This document shows, one piece after another, positions 1 to 11,300 of a stretch of DNA of 64,000 nucleotides; positions within the stretch are counted from its first letter, which is position 1, and the number at the start of each line of letters is the position of its first letter. The stretch is taken from NCBI GenBank assembly GCA_965112735.1, contig OZ218962.1, positions 3,162,001 through 3,226,000 on the forward strand, given 5' to 3'. The position numbers and the translations under genes were made by a program. Source of the stretch: Phaeosaccion multiseriatum (taxonomy: Eukaryota > Ochrophyta, other classes). A model generated the notes under the pieces. That model was not told where the DNA came from and did no database searches. It saw nothing but the letters and a program-made list of their open reading frames with translations.

Positions 1-221
1 CCATGAGACGCACATAATCCTCCCTGGACACGCTTCTTTTCACACCCCTCAACAGAACACCTCTTGACTACAGCTCCATGAGACGTACACAATCCTCCCT
101 GCTGCGACTGCTTTTCACACCCCTCGACAGAACACCTCTTCACTTGAGCTCCATGGGACACACACAATCCTCCCTGCTGCGAATACTTTTGACACCCCTC
201 AACTTTACACACTCCTGGCAT
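1..221 (-). CDS. Zinc-finger array protein, copy 1 (partial, cut by window edge)
   Basis: N-terminal part of a protein made of tandem 25-residue fingers with pattern C-x4-C-x9-C-x2-H (core QGGLC and SHGA). Three fingers are visible before the left edge; their variable cores are QKYSQ, EKQSQ and EKKRV. The start is the first ATG in the open frame (GAAGCTATGCC, codon at 221-219). The frame stays open about 28 codons further upstream but has no ATG there, and the region above that differs between paralogs by a 7-bp indel. The family resembles WRKY19-like zinc-finger repeat proteins, common in stramenopiles and plants. DNA or RNA binding is plausible; the function is unknown. The C-terminal domain seen in the paralogs lies outside the window. 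Confidence 0.7.
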   Translation of the reverse strand, partial: MPGVCKVEGCQKYSQQGGLCVSHGAQVKRCSVEGCEKQSQQGGLCTSHGAVVKRCSVEGCEKKRVQGGLCASH

Positions 222-1168
222 AGCTTCCCTCCAAGGCTCCAATTTTACTTTTTTTATACTAGAACGCCCTGCTGTTGCTGCCCCTCCTGCCACTGCTTTT
301 GTCACTGCTGCTACTTCCGTTGGGAGTCAAGCTCGGTAAGGTATAAGGTAACACTCTCTCGTTTCTCCTCTTGACTTGAGCCAACGGGAAGCCTCTCTTT
401 GTAGACAGTGGCGACGTCTGCCCTTTGAACGCCTTGCTGCTGCTGCTGCTGCTGCTGCCTGCTGCTGAGACTGCTGTCTGATGTCCCTCGTTCTTGAGCT
501 AAAGGGAAGCCCCTAGAGAAGTGGCTTAAAGAGGGCAAAATGATGACGTTGCTGCTGCCGTTGCGGATGGTGCCGTTGCTGCTGCTGCCGATGGGTCGAT
601 GTGTTCTACTCCTTGCTTCGGGGGGGTGGGGGGAAGGGGGGGTGAAGTTGCTGCTCCCGCTGCTGATGGTACCGCTGCTGCTATTGCCGATGGGTCGATG
701 TGTTCTACTCCTTGCTTCGGGGGGGTGGGGGGAAGGGGGGGTGAAGTTGCTGTTCCCGCTGCTGATGGTACCGCTGCTGCTACTTCCGATGGGTCGATGT
801 GTTCTACTCTTCTACTCTTCTACTCCTTGCTTCGGGGGGGGGGGGGGGGATGAAGTTGCTGCTGCCGCTGCTGATGGTACCTGCTGCTACTGCAGATGGT
901 CGATGTGTCTGTTTTTTTCCGGGGGGAGGTCCTTCTCCGTACAGAAAGTCAATGAATTAGAGGCATACGGACGACCGACCCTTCTTTGTTCTTTGTACTA
1001 CGACGTACTTCGATTTTATACTCTCTCAGAGCCCCTCCTCCATGTTACCCCCCTCTGTCCCTTCCCACCCCCTGTCCACTCTCCATACACTGCATCAGTG
1101 CATCTGCTTCAAGCAGACAATCTCTTAGATACTGATTGACAGAGCACCACTTCTCGTCATCAGGGTAT
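222..1168. other. Spacer between zinc-finger genes 1 and 2
   Basis: Holds the upstream region of copy 1 and the 3' flank of copy 2. It contains a CTG run (424-470), three short tandem blocks with poly-G tracts (about 595-900) and the sequence AGAGGCATACGG near 960. Open frames here are low-complexity Leu, Ala or Gly runs and are not believable genes. Related sequence recurs in the next three spacers. Confidence 0.6.
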
Positions 1169-2842
1169 TCACAGCTCAAGCCCCGACCTTGGGCCCTCCA
1201 CACGCACGCACGCTCGCAGCGCCTTCCGCCCGCGCTTCTTTCTCTCACTCGCCGTCACCATGCTCTCCTCCAGCACCGCCCACTCCTCCTCTCGCTGCTC
1301 ATCGGCAGCATCATCACCCCCTCCACCTGAGTGATACCGGTGGTAGGCAGACACAAAGTCTCCAACAATGCTCTCCACGCTGGCCCCCTTCCTCTTGGTG
1401 CGAACCGCACAGTAGGGCAGTAGCCTCACCCTCCTCCGGCCCACAGTCACCACCACGCCATTCGACAGCTCTGTGTCTCGATGACCCAAGCAGACTGTGG
1501 CAGCCTCAGCCCCATCACCCTCCAGCTCCCTCCACAGACCAGCGGGCAGCTGAACCTCGTCCCCGACATGGAGCCCCAGCCTCGCAATCAATCCTGTCCC
1601 ACTCTCCTCCTCCCTGTCGTTCTCTTCATTGTCTTCTTCCTTGGTTGGAAGTCTTGCCCTTTTCCCTTCTCTCCCACGGATGTCGGTCGCAGCTCGTCGC
1701 TTGGATCCAGGCGCACACTGAAGCCCCCCCTCCTGCTGCTCTGCTCTCTCTCGTTTCATTCGAGCATGCCCTTTGCACATCCCACCTAAGCCACCCTGAG
1801 GGTACTTGTTGCAGCCCCCTTCGCTACACCTCTTCCTCACAGCTCCATGAGACGTACACAACCCTCCCTGCTTCGACTGCTTTTGACACCCGTCGACAGA
1901 ACACCTCTTGGTCACGGCTCCATGAGACGTACACAATCCTCCCTGCTTCGACTGCTTTTGACACCCCTCGACAGAACACCTCTTGGTCACAGCTCCATGA
2001 GACGTACATAATCCTCCCTGGACACGCCTCTTTTGACACCCCTCGACAGAACACCTCTTCCTCACAGCTCCATGAGACGTACATAATCCTCCCTGGATAC
2101 GATTCTTTCCACACCCCGACGGAGCGGCCGCCTGAGGAGCCGGAGTACACCAGCCAGCAGACAGCGAGACCATCAGCACACAGCATAGCAACCACAGTTA
2201 GTCACGCCTTGTCACCCGCACCACCCACAGTAGGATAGTTCACACATCACCTCCACCCCCTCACTCCTTCCCACACCCCTTCATCTCCTCCTCCCCCCTT
2301 CACTCCCTTCCCATTCCCCATTATCCTCTACTCTACCACCCTTACCATCCTCTTCCCCTCCACATCACGCTCCACACATGGTTACAACTTACCTCGAGCG
2401 CTCCAATACTGAGCCCATAAGCTCTAATATACATTCCACACCCCTCGACAGAGCACCTCTTGGTCACAGCTCCATGAGACACACACAATCCTCCCTGCTT
2501 CGACTGCTTTTGACACCCCTCGACAGAACACCTCTTGGTCACGGCTCCATGAGACGCACACAATCCTCCCTGGACACGCCTCTTTTGACACCCCTCGACA
2601 GAACACCTCTTGGTCACGGCTCCATGAGACGCACACAATCCTCCCTGCTTCGACTGCTTTTGACACCCCTCAACAGAGCACCTCTTGACTACAGCTCCAT
2701 GGGACACACACAACCCTCCCTGCTGCGAATACCTTTGACACCCCTCGACAGAACACTTCTTGGTCACGGCTCCATGAGACGTACACAATCCTCCCTGCTG
2801 CGAATACTTTTGACACCCCTCAACTTTACACACTCCTGGCAT
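1169..2842 (-). CDS. Zinc-finger array protein, copy 2 (two-exon model across an insertion)
   Basis: Model: exons 2842-2393 and 2131-1169 (470 residues). Ten fingers of the C-x4-C-x9-C-x2-H type are followed by a last finger with CNKYPQGGLGG. The C-terminal ~150-residue domain has a basic, NLS-like stretch (KRRA...KRAR), an acidic linker and a conserved tail ending GPRSGLEL. Finger six is interrupted by a 316-bp insertion. The model joins the halves through an intron with donor GAG|GTAAGT and acceptor CCTCAG|GCG, both in phase 0, leaving 22 extra residues in the mature protein. Without splicing, the N-terminal half runs into a stop near 2342 and the gene would be a broken copy. The family is probably nuclear and nucleic-acid binding. 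Paralogs at 4035 and 6383 have no intron. Confidence 0.6.
2118..2433. mobile_element. 316-bp insertion with 11-bp target-site duplication, splice-competent
   Basis: The 11-mer TTCCACACCCC occurs on both sides (2107-2117 and 2434-2444) and only once at the corresponding place in intact paralog fingers, which identifies a target-site duplication. The insert has no obvious terminal inverted repeats and codes for nothing. Read on the minus strand it contains a consensus donor (GAG|GTAAGT, intron from 2392), a CTAAC branch-like site near 2200 and an acceptor (CTCCTCAG, intron to 2132). Insert plus duplication is 327 bp; removing the 261-bp intron leaves 66 bp, so the frame is kept. This fits an introner-like element. 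Coincidental splice sites remain possible. Confidence 0.65.
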
Positions 2843-4034
2843 AGCTTCCCCCCAAGGCTCCAGTGGTGTCTTTGAAATACTCGAACGCCTTGCTGCTGCT
2901 GCCCCTCCTGCCACTGCTTTTGTCACTGCTGCTACTTCCGTTGGGAGTCAAGCTCGGTAAGGTAACACTCTCTCGTTTCTCCTCTTGACTTGAGCTAACG
3001 GGAAGCCTCTCTTTGTAGACAGTGGCGACGTCTGCCCTTTGCACGCCTTGCTGCTGCTGCTGCTGCCTGCTGCTGAAAATGCCGTCGGGTGTCTCTCCTT
3101 ATTGGGCTAAAGGGAAGCCCCTAGAGAAGTGGCTTAAAGAGGGGAAAGAGTGAACTACGTTGATGAAGTTGCTGCTGCCGCTGCTGATGGCGCCCCGATG
3201 GGTGGATGTGTTCTACTCCTTGCTTCGGGGGGGGGGGGGGGGGGGTGAAGTTGATGCTCCCGCTGCTGATGGTACCGCTGCTGCTACTGTCGATGGTTGA
3301 TCTGTTCTACCCCTTTTGCAGGGGGGGGGGGGAGGTACCCCGTCTCCGTACAGAAAGTCAATGAATTAATTAGAGGCATACAGGCGACTTTTATACTCTC
3401 TCAATCTCGCTCCCACCGGCCAGAGATAAGATCTTGATGTTAAAGTAAGCTTTAGCTCTCAGTCACAGGGGAACACATCCAGGCTAAAGGCCTTGGTCGA
3501 GCCTCAATGGCTGCTGCTGCCTACCTTGAGGCGTAACCACCCTGTTGGGCCCTTCATCCCCGCTGTTGCCTCTACGGTGGTAAGGAAGGAGCAGGTTCCA
3601 GGACCGGTTCCACAGACATGGGAGGAGGCTCTGTGTGCTTTCTAACCTCATGATGAGGGACTCACACTAGACCTGCCTTCCTTCTTTGACGTATACTTCC
3701 ATCACACTTGAGGTGTCAAACTCCTTCTGAAGTGTCTTTGACGTATACTTCCATCACACTTGAGGTGTCAAACTCCTTCTGAAGTGTCAGTCTAGACCTG
3801 CCTTCCTTCTTTGACGTATACTTCGATCAATCGTCGGAGCGCAGGCTTTGGCCACCTCCGTGCCTTGATGGTTGCCGAGTGCTCATTCGCCCAAGCCAGC
3901 CCCTCCTCCATGTTACCCCCTTCTGTCCCTTCCCACCCCCTGTCCACTCTCCATACACTGCATCAGTGCATCTACTTCAAGCAGACAATGTCTTAGATAC
4001 TGAATGACAGAGCACCACTTCTCGTCATCGGTCT
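2843..4034. other. Spacer between zinc-finger genes 2 and 3
   Basis: Homologous to the other spacers: a CTG run near 3045, poly-G tracts at about 3223-3245 and 3315-3335, AGAGGCATACAGG near 3370, and a segment from about 3420 to 3990 that recurs near-identically at 5820-6340 and, in part, at 7990-8300. A ~52-bp block containing CTTTGACGTATACTTCC is tandemly doubled at 3687-3790. No credible gene was seen. Confidence 0.6.
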
Positions 4035-5225
4035 TCACAGCTCAAGACCCGACCTTGGGCCCTCCACACGCACGCACGCTCGCAGCGCCTTCCGCCCAAG
4101 CCTTTTCCTCTCACTCGCCGTCACCATGCTCTCCTCCAGCACCGCCCACTCCTCCTCCTGCTGCTCATCGTCAGCATCATCACCCCCTCCAACTGAGCGA
4201 TAGCGGTGGTAGGCAGACACAAAGCCTCCAATCTCCACGCTGGCCCCCTTCCTCTTGGTGCGAACCGCACAGTAGGGAAGTAGCCTCACCCTCCTCCGGC
4301 CCACAGTCACCACCACGCCATTCGACAGCTCTGTGTCTCGACGACCCAAGCAGACTGTGGCAGCCTCAGCCCCACCACCCTCCAGCTCCCTCCACAGACC
4401 AGCGGGCAGCTGAACCTCGTCCCCGACATGGAGCCCCAGCCTCGCAATCAATCCCGTCCCACTCTCCTCCTCCCTGTCGTTCTCTTCATTGTCTTCTTCC
4501 TTGGTTGGAAGTCTTGCCCTCTTCCCTTCTCTCTCACGGATGTCGGTCGCAGCTCGTCGCTTGGATCCAGGCGCACACTGAAGCCCCCCCTCCTGCTGCT
4601 CTGCTCTCTCTCGTTTCATTCGAGCATGCCCTTTGCACATCCCACCTAAGCCACCCTGAGGGTACTTGTTGCAGCCCCCTTCGCTACACCTCTTCCTCAC
4701 AGCTCCATGGGCTGTGCATAATCCTCCCTGCCTCGACCGCTTTTGACACCCGTCGACAGAACACCTCTTGGTCACGGCTCCATGAGACGTACACAACCCT
4801 CCTTGGATACGCCTCTTTTGACACCCCTCGACAGAGCACCTCTTGGTCACAGCTCCATGAGACGCACATAATCCTCCCTGGATACGCTTCTTTTCACACC
4901 CCTCGACAGAACACCTCTTGACTACAGCTCCATGAGACGCACACAATCCTCCCTGGATACGCTTCTTTCCACACCCCTCGACAGAGCACCTCTTGGTCAC
5001 AGCTCCATGAGACGCACATAATCCTCCCTGGACACGACGCTTTTCACACCCCTCGACAGAACACCTCTTGACTACAGCTCCATGGGACACACACAGTCCT
5101 CCCTGCCTCGACTGCTTTTGACACCCCTCGACAGAACACCTCTTCCTCACAGCTCCATGAGACGTACACAACCCTCCCTGCATCGACTGCTTTTGACACC
5201 CCTCAACTTTACACACTCCTGGCAT
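4035..5225 (-). CDS. Zinc-finger array protein, copy 3 (intact)
   Basis: Single-exon frame of 396 residues with eight C-x4-C-x9-C-x2-H fingers in a 25-residue period, followed by the conserved C-terminal domain (NLS-like KRRA...KRAR, acidic linker, tail GLEL). The residues after the second Cys vary from finger to finger (QKQSM, QKQSR, EKRRV, GKKRI, EKKRI, QKRRI, QKRSR), while QGGLC and SHGAV are nearly fixed. The start is the ATG in GAAGCTATGCC, conserved in all copies. The frame extends 28 codons upstream without another ATG and is then closed by a stop. It is probably a nuclear nucleic-acid-binding protein by family resemblance; partners are unknown. It lies in a head-to-tail array with copies 1, 2 and 4. 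Confidence 0.75.
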   Translation of the reverse strand: MPGVCKVEGCQKQSMQGGLCTSHGAVRKRCSVEGCQKQSRQGGLCVSHGAVVKRCSVEGCEKRRVQGGLCASHGAVTKRCSVEGCGKKRIQGGLCASHGAVVKRCSVEGCEKKRIQGGLCASHGAVTKRCSVEGCQKRRIQGGLCTSHGAVTKRCSVDGCQKRSRQGGLCTAHGAVRKRCSEGGCNKYPQGGLGGMCKGHARMKRERAEQQEGGLQCAPGSKRRAATDIREREGKRARLPTKEEDNEENDREEESGTGLIARLGLHVGDEVQLPAGLWRELEGGGAEAATVCLGRRDTELSNGVVVTVGRRRVRLLPYCAVRTKRKGASVEIGGFVSAYHRYRSVGGGDDADDEQQEEEWAVLEESMVTASERKRLGRKALRACVRVEGPRSGLEL

Positions 5226-6382
5226 AGCTTCCCTCGAAGGCTCCAGTGGTGTCTTTGAAATACTCGAACGCCTTGCTGTTGCTGCTCCTCCTGCCACTGC
5301 TTTTGTCACTGCTGCTACTTCCGTTGGGAGTCAAGCTCGGTAAGGTATAAGGTAACACTCTCTCGTTTCTCCTCCTGACTTGAGCTAACGGGAAGCCTCT
5401 CTTTGTAGACAGTGGCGACGTCTGCCCTTTGCACGCCTTGCTGCTGCTGCTGCTGCTGCTGCCTGCTGCTGAAAATGCCGTCGGGTGTCTCTCCTTATTG
5501 GGCTAAAGGGAAGCCCCTAGAGAAGTGGCTTAAAGAGGGGAAAGAGTGAACTACGTTGATGAAGTTGCTGCTGCCGCTGCTGATGGCGCCCCGATGGGTG
5601 GATGTGTTCTACTCCTTGCTTCGGGGGGGGGGGGGGGGGTGAAGTTGCTGCTCCCGCTGCTGATGGTACCGCTGCTGCTGCTACTGCCGATGGTCGATCT
5701 GTTCTACTCTTTTCCTTGCAGGGGGCGGAGGTCCGAGGTCCCCCTCTCCGTACAGAAAGTCAATGAATTAGAGGCATACAGGCGACTTTTATACTCTCTC
5801 AATCTCGCTCCCGCCGGCCAGAGATAAGATCTTGATGTTAAAGTAAGCTTTAAGCTCTCAGTCACAGGGGAACACATCCAGGCTAAAGGCCTTGGTCGAG
5901 CCTCAATGGCTGCTGCTGCCTACCTTGAGGCGTAACCACCCTGTTGGGCCCTTCATCCCCGCTGTTGCCTCTACGGTGGTAAGGAAGGAGCAGGTTCCAG
6001 GACCGGTTCCACAGACATGGGAGGAGGCTCTGTGTGCTTTCTAACCTCATGATGAGGGACTCACACTAGACCTGCCTTCCTTCTTTGACGTATACTTCCA
6101 TCACACTTGAGGTGTCAAACTCCTTCTGAAGTGTCAGTCTAGACCTGCCTGCCTTCTTTGACGTATACTTCGATCAATCGTCGGAGCGCAGGCTTTGGCC
6201 ACCTCCGTGCCTTGATGGTTGCCGAGTGCTCATTCGCCCAAGCCAGCCCCTCCTCCATGTTACCCCCTTCTGTCCCTTCCCACCCCCTGTCCACTCTCCA
6301 TACACTGCATCCGTGCATCTGCTTCCAGCAGACAATGTCTTAGATACTGAATGACAGAGCACCACTTCTCGTCATCGGGTCT
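5226..6382. other. Spacer between zinc-finger genes 3 and 4
   Basis: Same layout as the 2843-4034 spacer: CTG run at about 5440, poly-G tract near 5625, AGAGGCATACAGG near 5770, then a long segment nearly identical to 3420-3990 but with only one copy of the CTTTGACGTATACTTCC block. No credible gene was seen. Confidence 0.6.
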
Positions 6383-7429
6383 TCACAGCTCAAGACCCGA
6401 CCTTGGGCCCTCCACACGCACGCACGCTCGCAGCGCCTTCCGTCCGCGCTTCTTTCTCTCACTCGCCGTCACCATGCTCTCCTCCAGCACCGCCCACTCC
6501 TCCTCTCGCTGCTCATCGGCAGCATCATCACCCCCTCCACCTGAGCGATACCGGTGGTAGGCAGACACAAAGTCTCCAACAATGCTCTCCACGCTGGCCC
6601 CCTTCCTCTTGGTGCGAACCGCACAGTAGGGAAGTAGCCTCACCCTCCTCCGGCCCACAGTCACCACCACGCCATTCGACAGCTCTGTGTCTCGATGACC
6701 CAAGCAGACTGTGGCAGCCTCAGCCCCACCACCCTCCAGCTCCCGCCACAGACCAGCGGGCAGCTGAACCTCGTCCCCGCCATGGAGCCCCAGCCTCGCA
6801 ATCAATCCTTCCCCACTCTCCTCCTCCCTGTCGTTCTCTTCATTGTCTTCTTCCTTGGTTGGAAGTCTTGCCCTCTTCCCTTCTCTCCCACGGATGTCGG
6901 TTGCGGCTCGTCGCTTAGATCCAGGCGCACACTGAAGCCCCCCCTCCTGCTGCTCTGCTCTCTCTCGTTTCATTCGTGCGTGTCTGATGCACATCCCACC
7001 TAAGCCACCCTGAGGGTACTTGTTGCAGCCCCCTTCGCTACACCTCTTCCTCACAGCTCCATGGGCTGTGCATAATCCTCCCTGCCTCGACTGCTTTTGA
7101 CACCCCTCGACAGAACACCTCTTCATCACAGCTCCATGCGACGCACACAATCCTCCCTGCCTCGAATACTTTTGACACCCCTCGACAGAACACCTCTTCC
7201 TCACAGCTCCATGACACGTACACAACCCTCCCTGCATCGACTGCTTTTGACACCCCTCGACAGAACACCTCTTCATCACAGCTCCATGCGACGCACACAA
7301 TCCTCCCTGCCTCGACTGCTTTTGACACCCCTCGACAGAGCACCTCTTCACTTGAGCTCCATGGGACACACACAACCCTCCCTGAACCGACTGCTTTTGA
7401 CACCCCTCAACTTTACACACTCTTGGCAT
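6383..7429 (-). CDS. Zinc-finger array protein, copy 4 (intact, shortest)
   Basis: Single-exon frame of 348 residues with six C-x4-C-x9-C-x2-H fingers and the same C-terminal domain as copies 2 and 3. The last finger differs slightly (GGMCIRHAR instead of GGMCKGHAR). Finger cores are QKQSV, QKQSR, QKQSM, QKYSR, QKQSR and NKYPQ. The start ATG is homologous to the other copies. Finger numbers across the array are 10, 8 and 6 for the complete copies, pointing to unequal exchange between 75-bp units. Function unknown; nucleic-acid binding is inferred from the zinc-ligand spacing and basic segments. Confidence 0.75.
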   Translation of the reverse strand: MPRVCKVEGCQKQSVQGGLCVSHGAQVKRCSVEGCQKQSRQGGLCASHGAVMKRCSVEGCQKQSMQGGLCTCHGAVRKRCSVEGCQKYSRQGGLCASHGAVMKRCSVEGCQKQSRQGGLCTAHGAVRKRCSEGGCNKYPQGGLGGMCIRHARMKRERAEQQEGGLQCAPGSKRRAATDIRGREGKRARLPTKEEDNEENDREEESGEGLIARLGLHGGDEVQLPAGLWRELEGGGAEAATVCLGHRDTELSNGVVVTVGRRRVRLLPYCAVRTKRKGASVESIVGDFVSAYHRYRSGGGGDDAADEQREEEWAVLEESMVTASERKKRGRKALRACVRVEGPRSGLEL

Positions 7430-8383
7430 AGCTTCCCTCCAAGGCTCCAGTGGTGTCTTTGAAATACTCGAACGCCTTGCTGTTGCTGCTCCTCCTGCCA
7501 CTGCTTTTGTCACTGCTGCTACTTCCGTTGGGAGTCAAGCTCGGTAAGGTAACACTCTCTCGTTTCTCCTCTTGACTTGAGCCAACGGGAAGCCTCTCTT
7601 TGTAGACAGTGGCGACGTCTGCCCTTTGCACGCCTTGCTGCTGCTGCTGCTGCTGCCTGCTGCTGAAAATGCCGTCGGGTGTCTCTCCTTATTGGGCTAA
7701 AGGGAAGCCCCTAGAGAAGTGGCTTAAAGAGGGGAAAGAGTGAATTATAACTACGTTGATGAAGTTGCTGCTGCCGCTGCTGCTGCTGCCGATGGGTCGA
7801 TGTGTTCTACTCCTTGCTTCGGGGGGGGGGGGGGGGGGGTGAAGTTGCTGCTCCCGCTGCTGATGGTACCGCTGCTGCTACTGTCGATGGTTGATCTGTT
7901 CTACCCCTTTTGCAGGGGGGGGGGAGGTACCCCGTCTCCGTACAGAAAGTCAATGAATTAGAGGCATACGGACTTTAATTCTCTTTGATCTTGAGTTAGG
8001 AGTCAGGCTCCTCTCAGTCACAGGGGAACACATCCAGGCTAAAGGCCTTGGTCGGGCCTCAATGGCTGCTGCTGCCTACCTTGACGCGTAACCACCCTGT
8101 TGGCCTTCATCCCCGCTGTTGCCTCTACGGTGGTAAGGAAGGAGCAGGTTCCAGGACCGGTTCCACAGACATGGGAGGAGGCTCTGTGTGCTTTCTAACC
8201 TCATGATGAGGGACTCACACTAGACCTGCCTTCCTTCTTTGACGTATACTTCCACCACACTTGAGGTGTCAAACTCCTTCTGAAGTGTCAGTCTCAAAAC
8301 ACGTGTGAGGAGTGATCCTTGGAGCTTGAGGTGAGCATCAGCCCATCAGCCCATCAGCCCATCAGCTGCCATCGCCTCTCCTC
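7430..8383. other. Spacer upstream of zinc-finger gene 4
   Basis: Contains the conserved spacer blocks (CTG run near 7636, poly-G near 7820 and 7915, AGAGGCATACGG near 7960) and ends the tandem array at about 8300. A short CCCATCAG tandem run follows at 8339-8365 before the 3' end of the transporter gene. No gene was seen. Confidence 0.55.
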
Positions 8384-11300
8384 TCAGCCCGCCCCTCCAA
8401 GGAAGAGGATGACGCAGAGGCTGAGCGGCATGATCAGGCAGCCCATGCCCAGCTGCAGCGCCGCCAACTGCCGTTTCCAGTCGGACTGTACCACCAACTG
8501 CTGCTGTTGCTCGGGGAGCTCGTGCAGGCGCAGGTAGATGAGGCCCGGCAGGATGAAGCTGATCATGGTGGAGCCAGTGGCCCCCACCACCTGCAGCACC
8601 ACCCCGAGGTCGGAAACCGTCATGGCGATGAGGTAGGAGAGGCAGAGGAAGCTCAGCGTCACGAGTGCGTGTCTACCGCCGGCCCCGAGCAGCACGGGGG
8701 AGGGTGGCGCACCCTCTGCGTCTGTCTCTGTCTCGGCTGTATCACCAACTGCTGCAGCTCCTGCTGCTTCTTCCTCCTCTGCGGCCGTGACCGCGTCGTA
8801 GGCGAGGCCTCTTGGGGTAGCTCCTCCTTCACCACCACCATTCGCTGCCATCCCACAGTCGCTCTTCCCCATGGCCCTTGCGACAAGTGGAGAGAGATCG
8901 TCCCCGTCAGCCTCCTCCTCCTCTTCCTCTACTCGGAAGCCCTCTCCGCCGCCTTCCCCACCCTCCGCCCGCCTCCGGCCCTTCTCCTCGTCCCCCGAGA
9001 GACGCCCCCCCTCACCCTCATCCTCATCATCGCTATCACTGTAACTAAAACTATCACTTTGACTGTCACCATCCCCCTCTTGGTGATAGCCACTCCGACT
9101 CGCCCCCCCCCCCGCACCCTGTGGCCTGCGGCTCCAGCCCTCGCGTACTGACGGACTCACAGAGAGAGACGTCTCGGTTGCCGAGGTTGCTGAATCACCA
9201 ACTGCCCCCCCTGCCCCTGCCCCTGCCCCACGCAATACCCGCCCCTCTGAGGCGTCCCACATGGACAGGATGGACTTGCGGCTGGGGAGCGCTTGGAGCG
9301 GGTAGCAGAAGGCCACCAGCAGCGTGATGCACACTCTGATGAGGGGTGGGGAGGGTGAAAGAGAAGGAGTTAGTGATACAGCAGTTGGCGATAGAGTAGC
9401 AACAGGGGGAGGAGGAGTGAGGATTATAATGAAGTAAGGAATATAATGAAGTAAGGGGGGGCGACGAAGACCGCTCAAAGTGATGTCATCCAACAGCTCC
9501 TCCTCCTCCTCCTCCTCCTCCTCCTCCTCCTCCTCCTCCATCCACTGCCATCCCCCATCCCTATCCCCTCGAACACCTTACCTGGCCACGGTAATGAGCG
9601 TGGACTCGGGATAGTTCCTGAGAATGTCATCGTTCGTGGCCACCCCCCAGGTGGAGTAGGCGGCCCAACTCAGAGTGAGATATGTCACCACAGCTGTGCA
9701 GATGGACGCTCCAATGACCGTGTTGACCCGTCTGGGGGTGGGGCGCTCCAGCTCATTGACGATGGAGAAGACGTTCTGGTGACACGTGAAGGCGAACACA
9801 AAGATGCTCAACACGCTCAGCACGGACACGGGGTCGCCGCTCGCACGCGAACCGCCGAAGCACTTACCCCTCCCTTGCCCATACCTCTGCCCCTGGTCCT
9901 GCCCCTGCTCCTGCCGCTGTTGCTGCTGCTGCTGCTGCTGCATCCCCAAGTCCTGCTCCTCTAAAAGGCTGCCCGACACCGCCTCATCCTCCCCGACTCG
10001 GAGACCCTCCTGGTCCGCCACCCCCGCCATCCCTGCCGCTACAGAGGAGGCAGCAGCCAAGACGGCGTCGCCCCACGTGGGAGCCCCCTCCCCGGCCGCT
10101 GCGGTACCGTCGCCAGTCCCTATGCCCATGTCCATACCCAGAAAGCTAAAGCCGTCTGCTGCCATCTCCGGGCACGGGTCCATGCCGGGCAGAACGGCGT
10201 AGGCGAGCACGAGTCCTACGAGGAAGAAGGCGAAGAGGATGGCAAGCGTCGCCGTCCACTTGAGAGAGGAGAGGTTGTGGGCGAAGCTGTGGGAGGGGCA
10301 GGTGCACATGCAAACATACACGGAGAATGTGAATAGACGGGACATAGTAAGTGGATGGGGATGGATGGCATGGGAAGGAAAGAGGAGGGAAGGGTCGTCT
10401 GACCATCCGCGCTGTGCCGGCCTACCCCCCCCCCCCCTCTCTCTCTCTCTCTCTCTGTCTCAAGCTCCCCAGTCAAATGCGGCAAGAGGACAAGTGACAG
10501 GAGGATAGAGAACAGGATGACAAGAGGACAAGGGACAGGAGGATAGAGAACAGGATGATGACAAGAGGACAAGGGACAGGAGGATAGAGAACAGGATGAC
10601 AAGAGGACAAGGGACAGGAGGATAGAGAACAGGATGACAAGTGACAAGAGGATAGAGAACAGGAGGACAAGGGACAGGAGGATAGAGAACAGGATGACAA
10701 GTGACAGGAGGATAGAGAACAGGATGACAAGTGACAGGAGGATAGAGAACAGGATGATGACAAGAGGACAAGTGACAAGAGGATAGAGAACAGGATGATG
10801 ACAAGAAGGCGCAGTGCATATCAAGCTTCGAGCGAACAGAAGGACAGCGGGCCGGGGCAGCTTAGACAGTTTCGACAGTTTCGACAGTTTCGACAGACTT
10901 ACGCCATGGGGGTCACGAAGACGGTCCCGACGGTGATCCAAAAGTGGCGAGAGAGAAGCCGCTCGGACCTATCGTACATTGAGAGAGGAAGGGGGGGGCG
11001 GGGTTTACATATCCCTTTCCCTCCTTGAGGCTGACTAAACTCCCTTCACTCTCTAAGAGTCTCTCTTCGACTTCTCGCCTACTCCTTCCCACTCCCTCCC
11101 ACTCCCTGCTTGATCATTCAACTCCTCAATCCGCTACACTTGGTCACTTACCCAGTCTCCTCCTCCACCCCGAGCACGTCTCTCATGACGTCAGGCATGA
11201 GGTCCCCCACCACGATTAAGTATGAGGTGGCGACTCCAAAGCACTTCACCGCCACCGCTAAGTCAATGAGGAAGGTCCAGCGAGGCACCGCTTGCCTGGC

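Noticed and set aside
540-1139. Leu/Gly-rich frame of 199 codons in the first spacer
   Set aside because: Low-complexity translation of CTG and poly-G blocks that change length between spacers.
1189-2238. Long plus-strand frame (349 codons) opposite zinc-finger gene 2, with similar frames at 4004 and 6403
   Set aside because: Composition mirrors the complementary zinc-finger genes; repeats and conserved residues make sense only on the minus strand.
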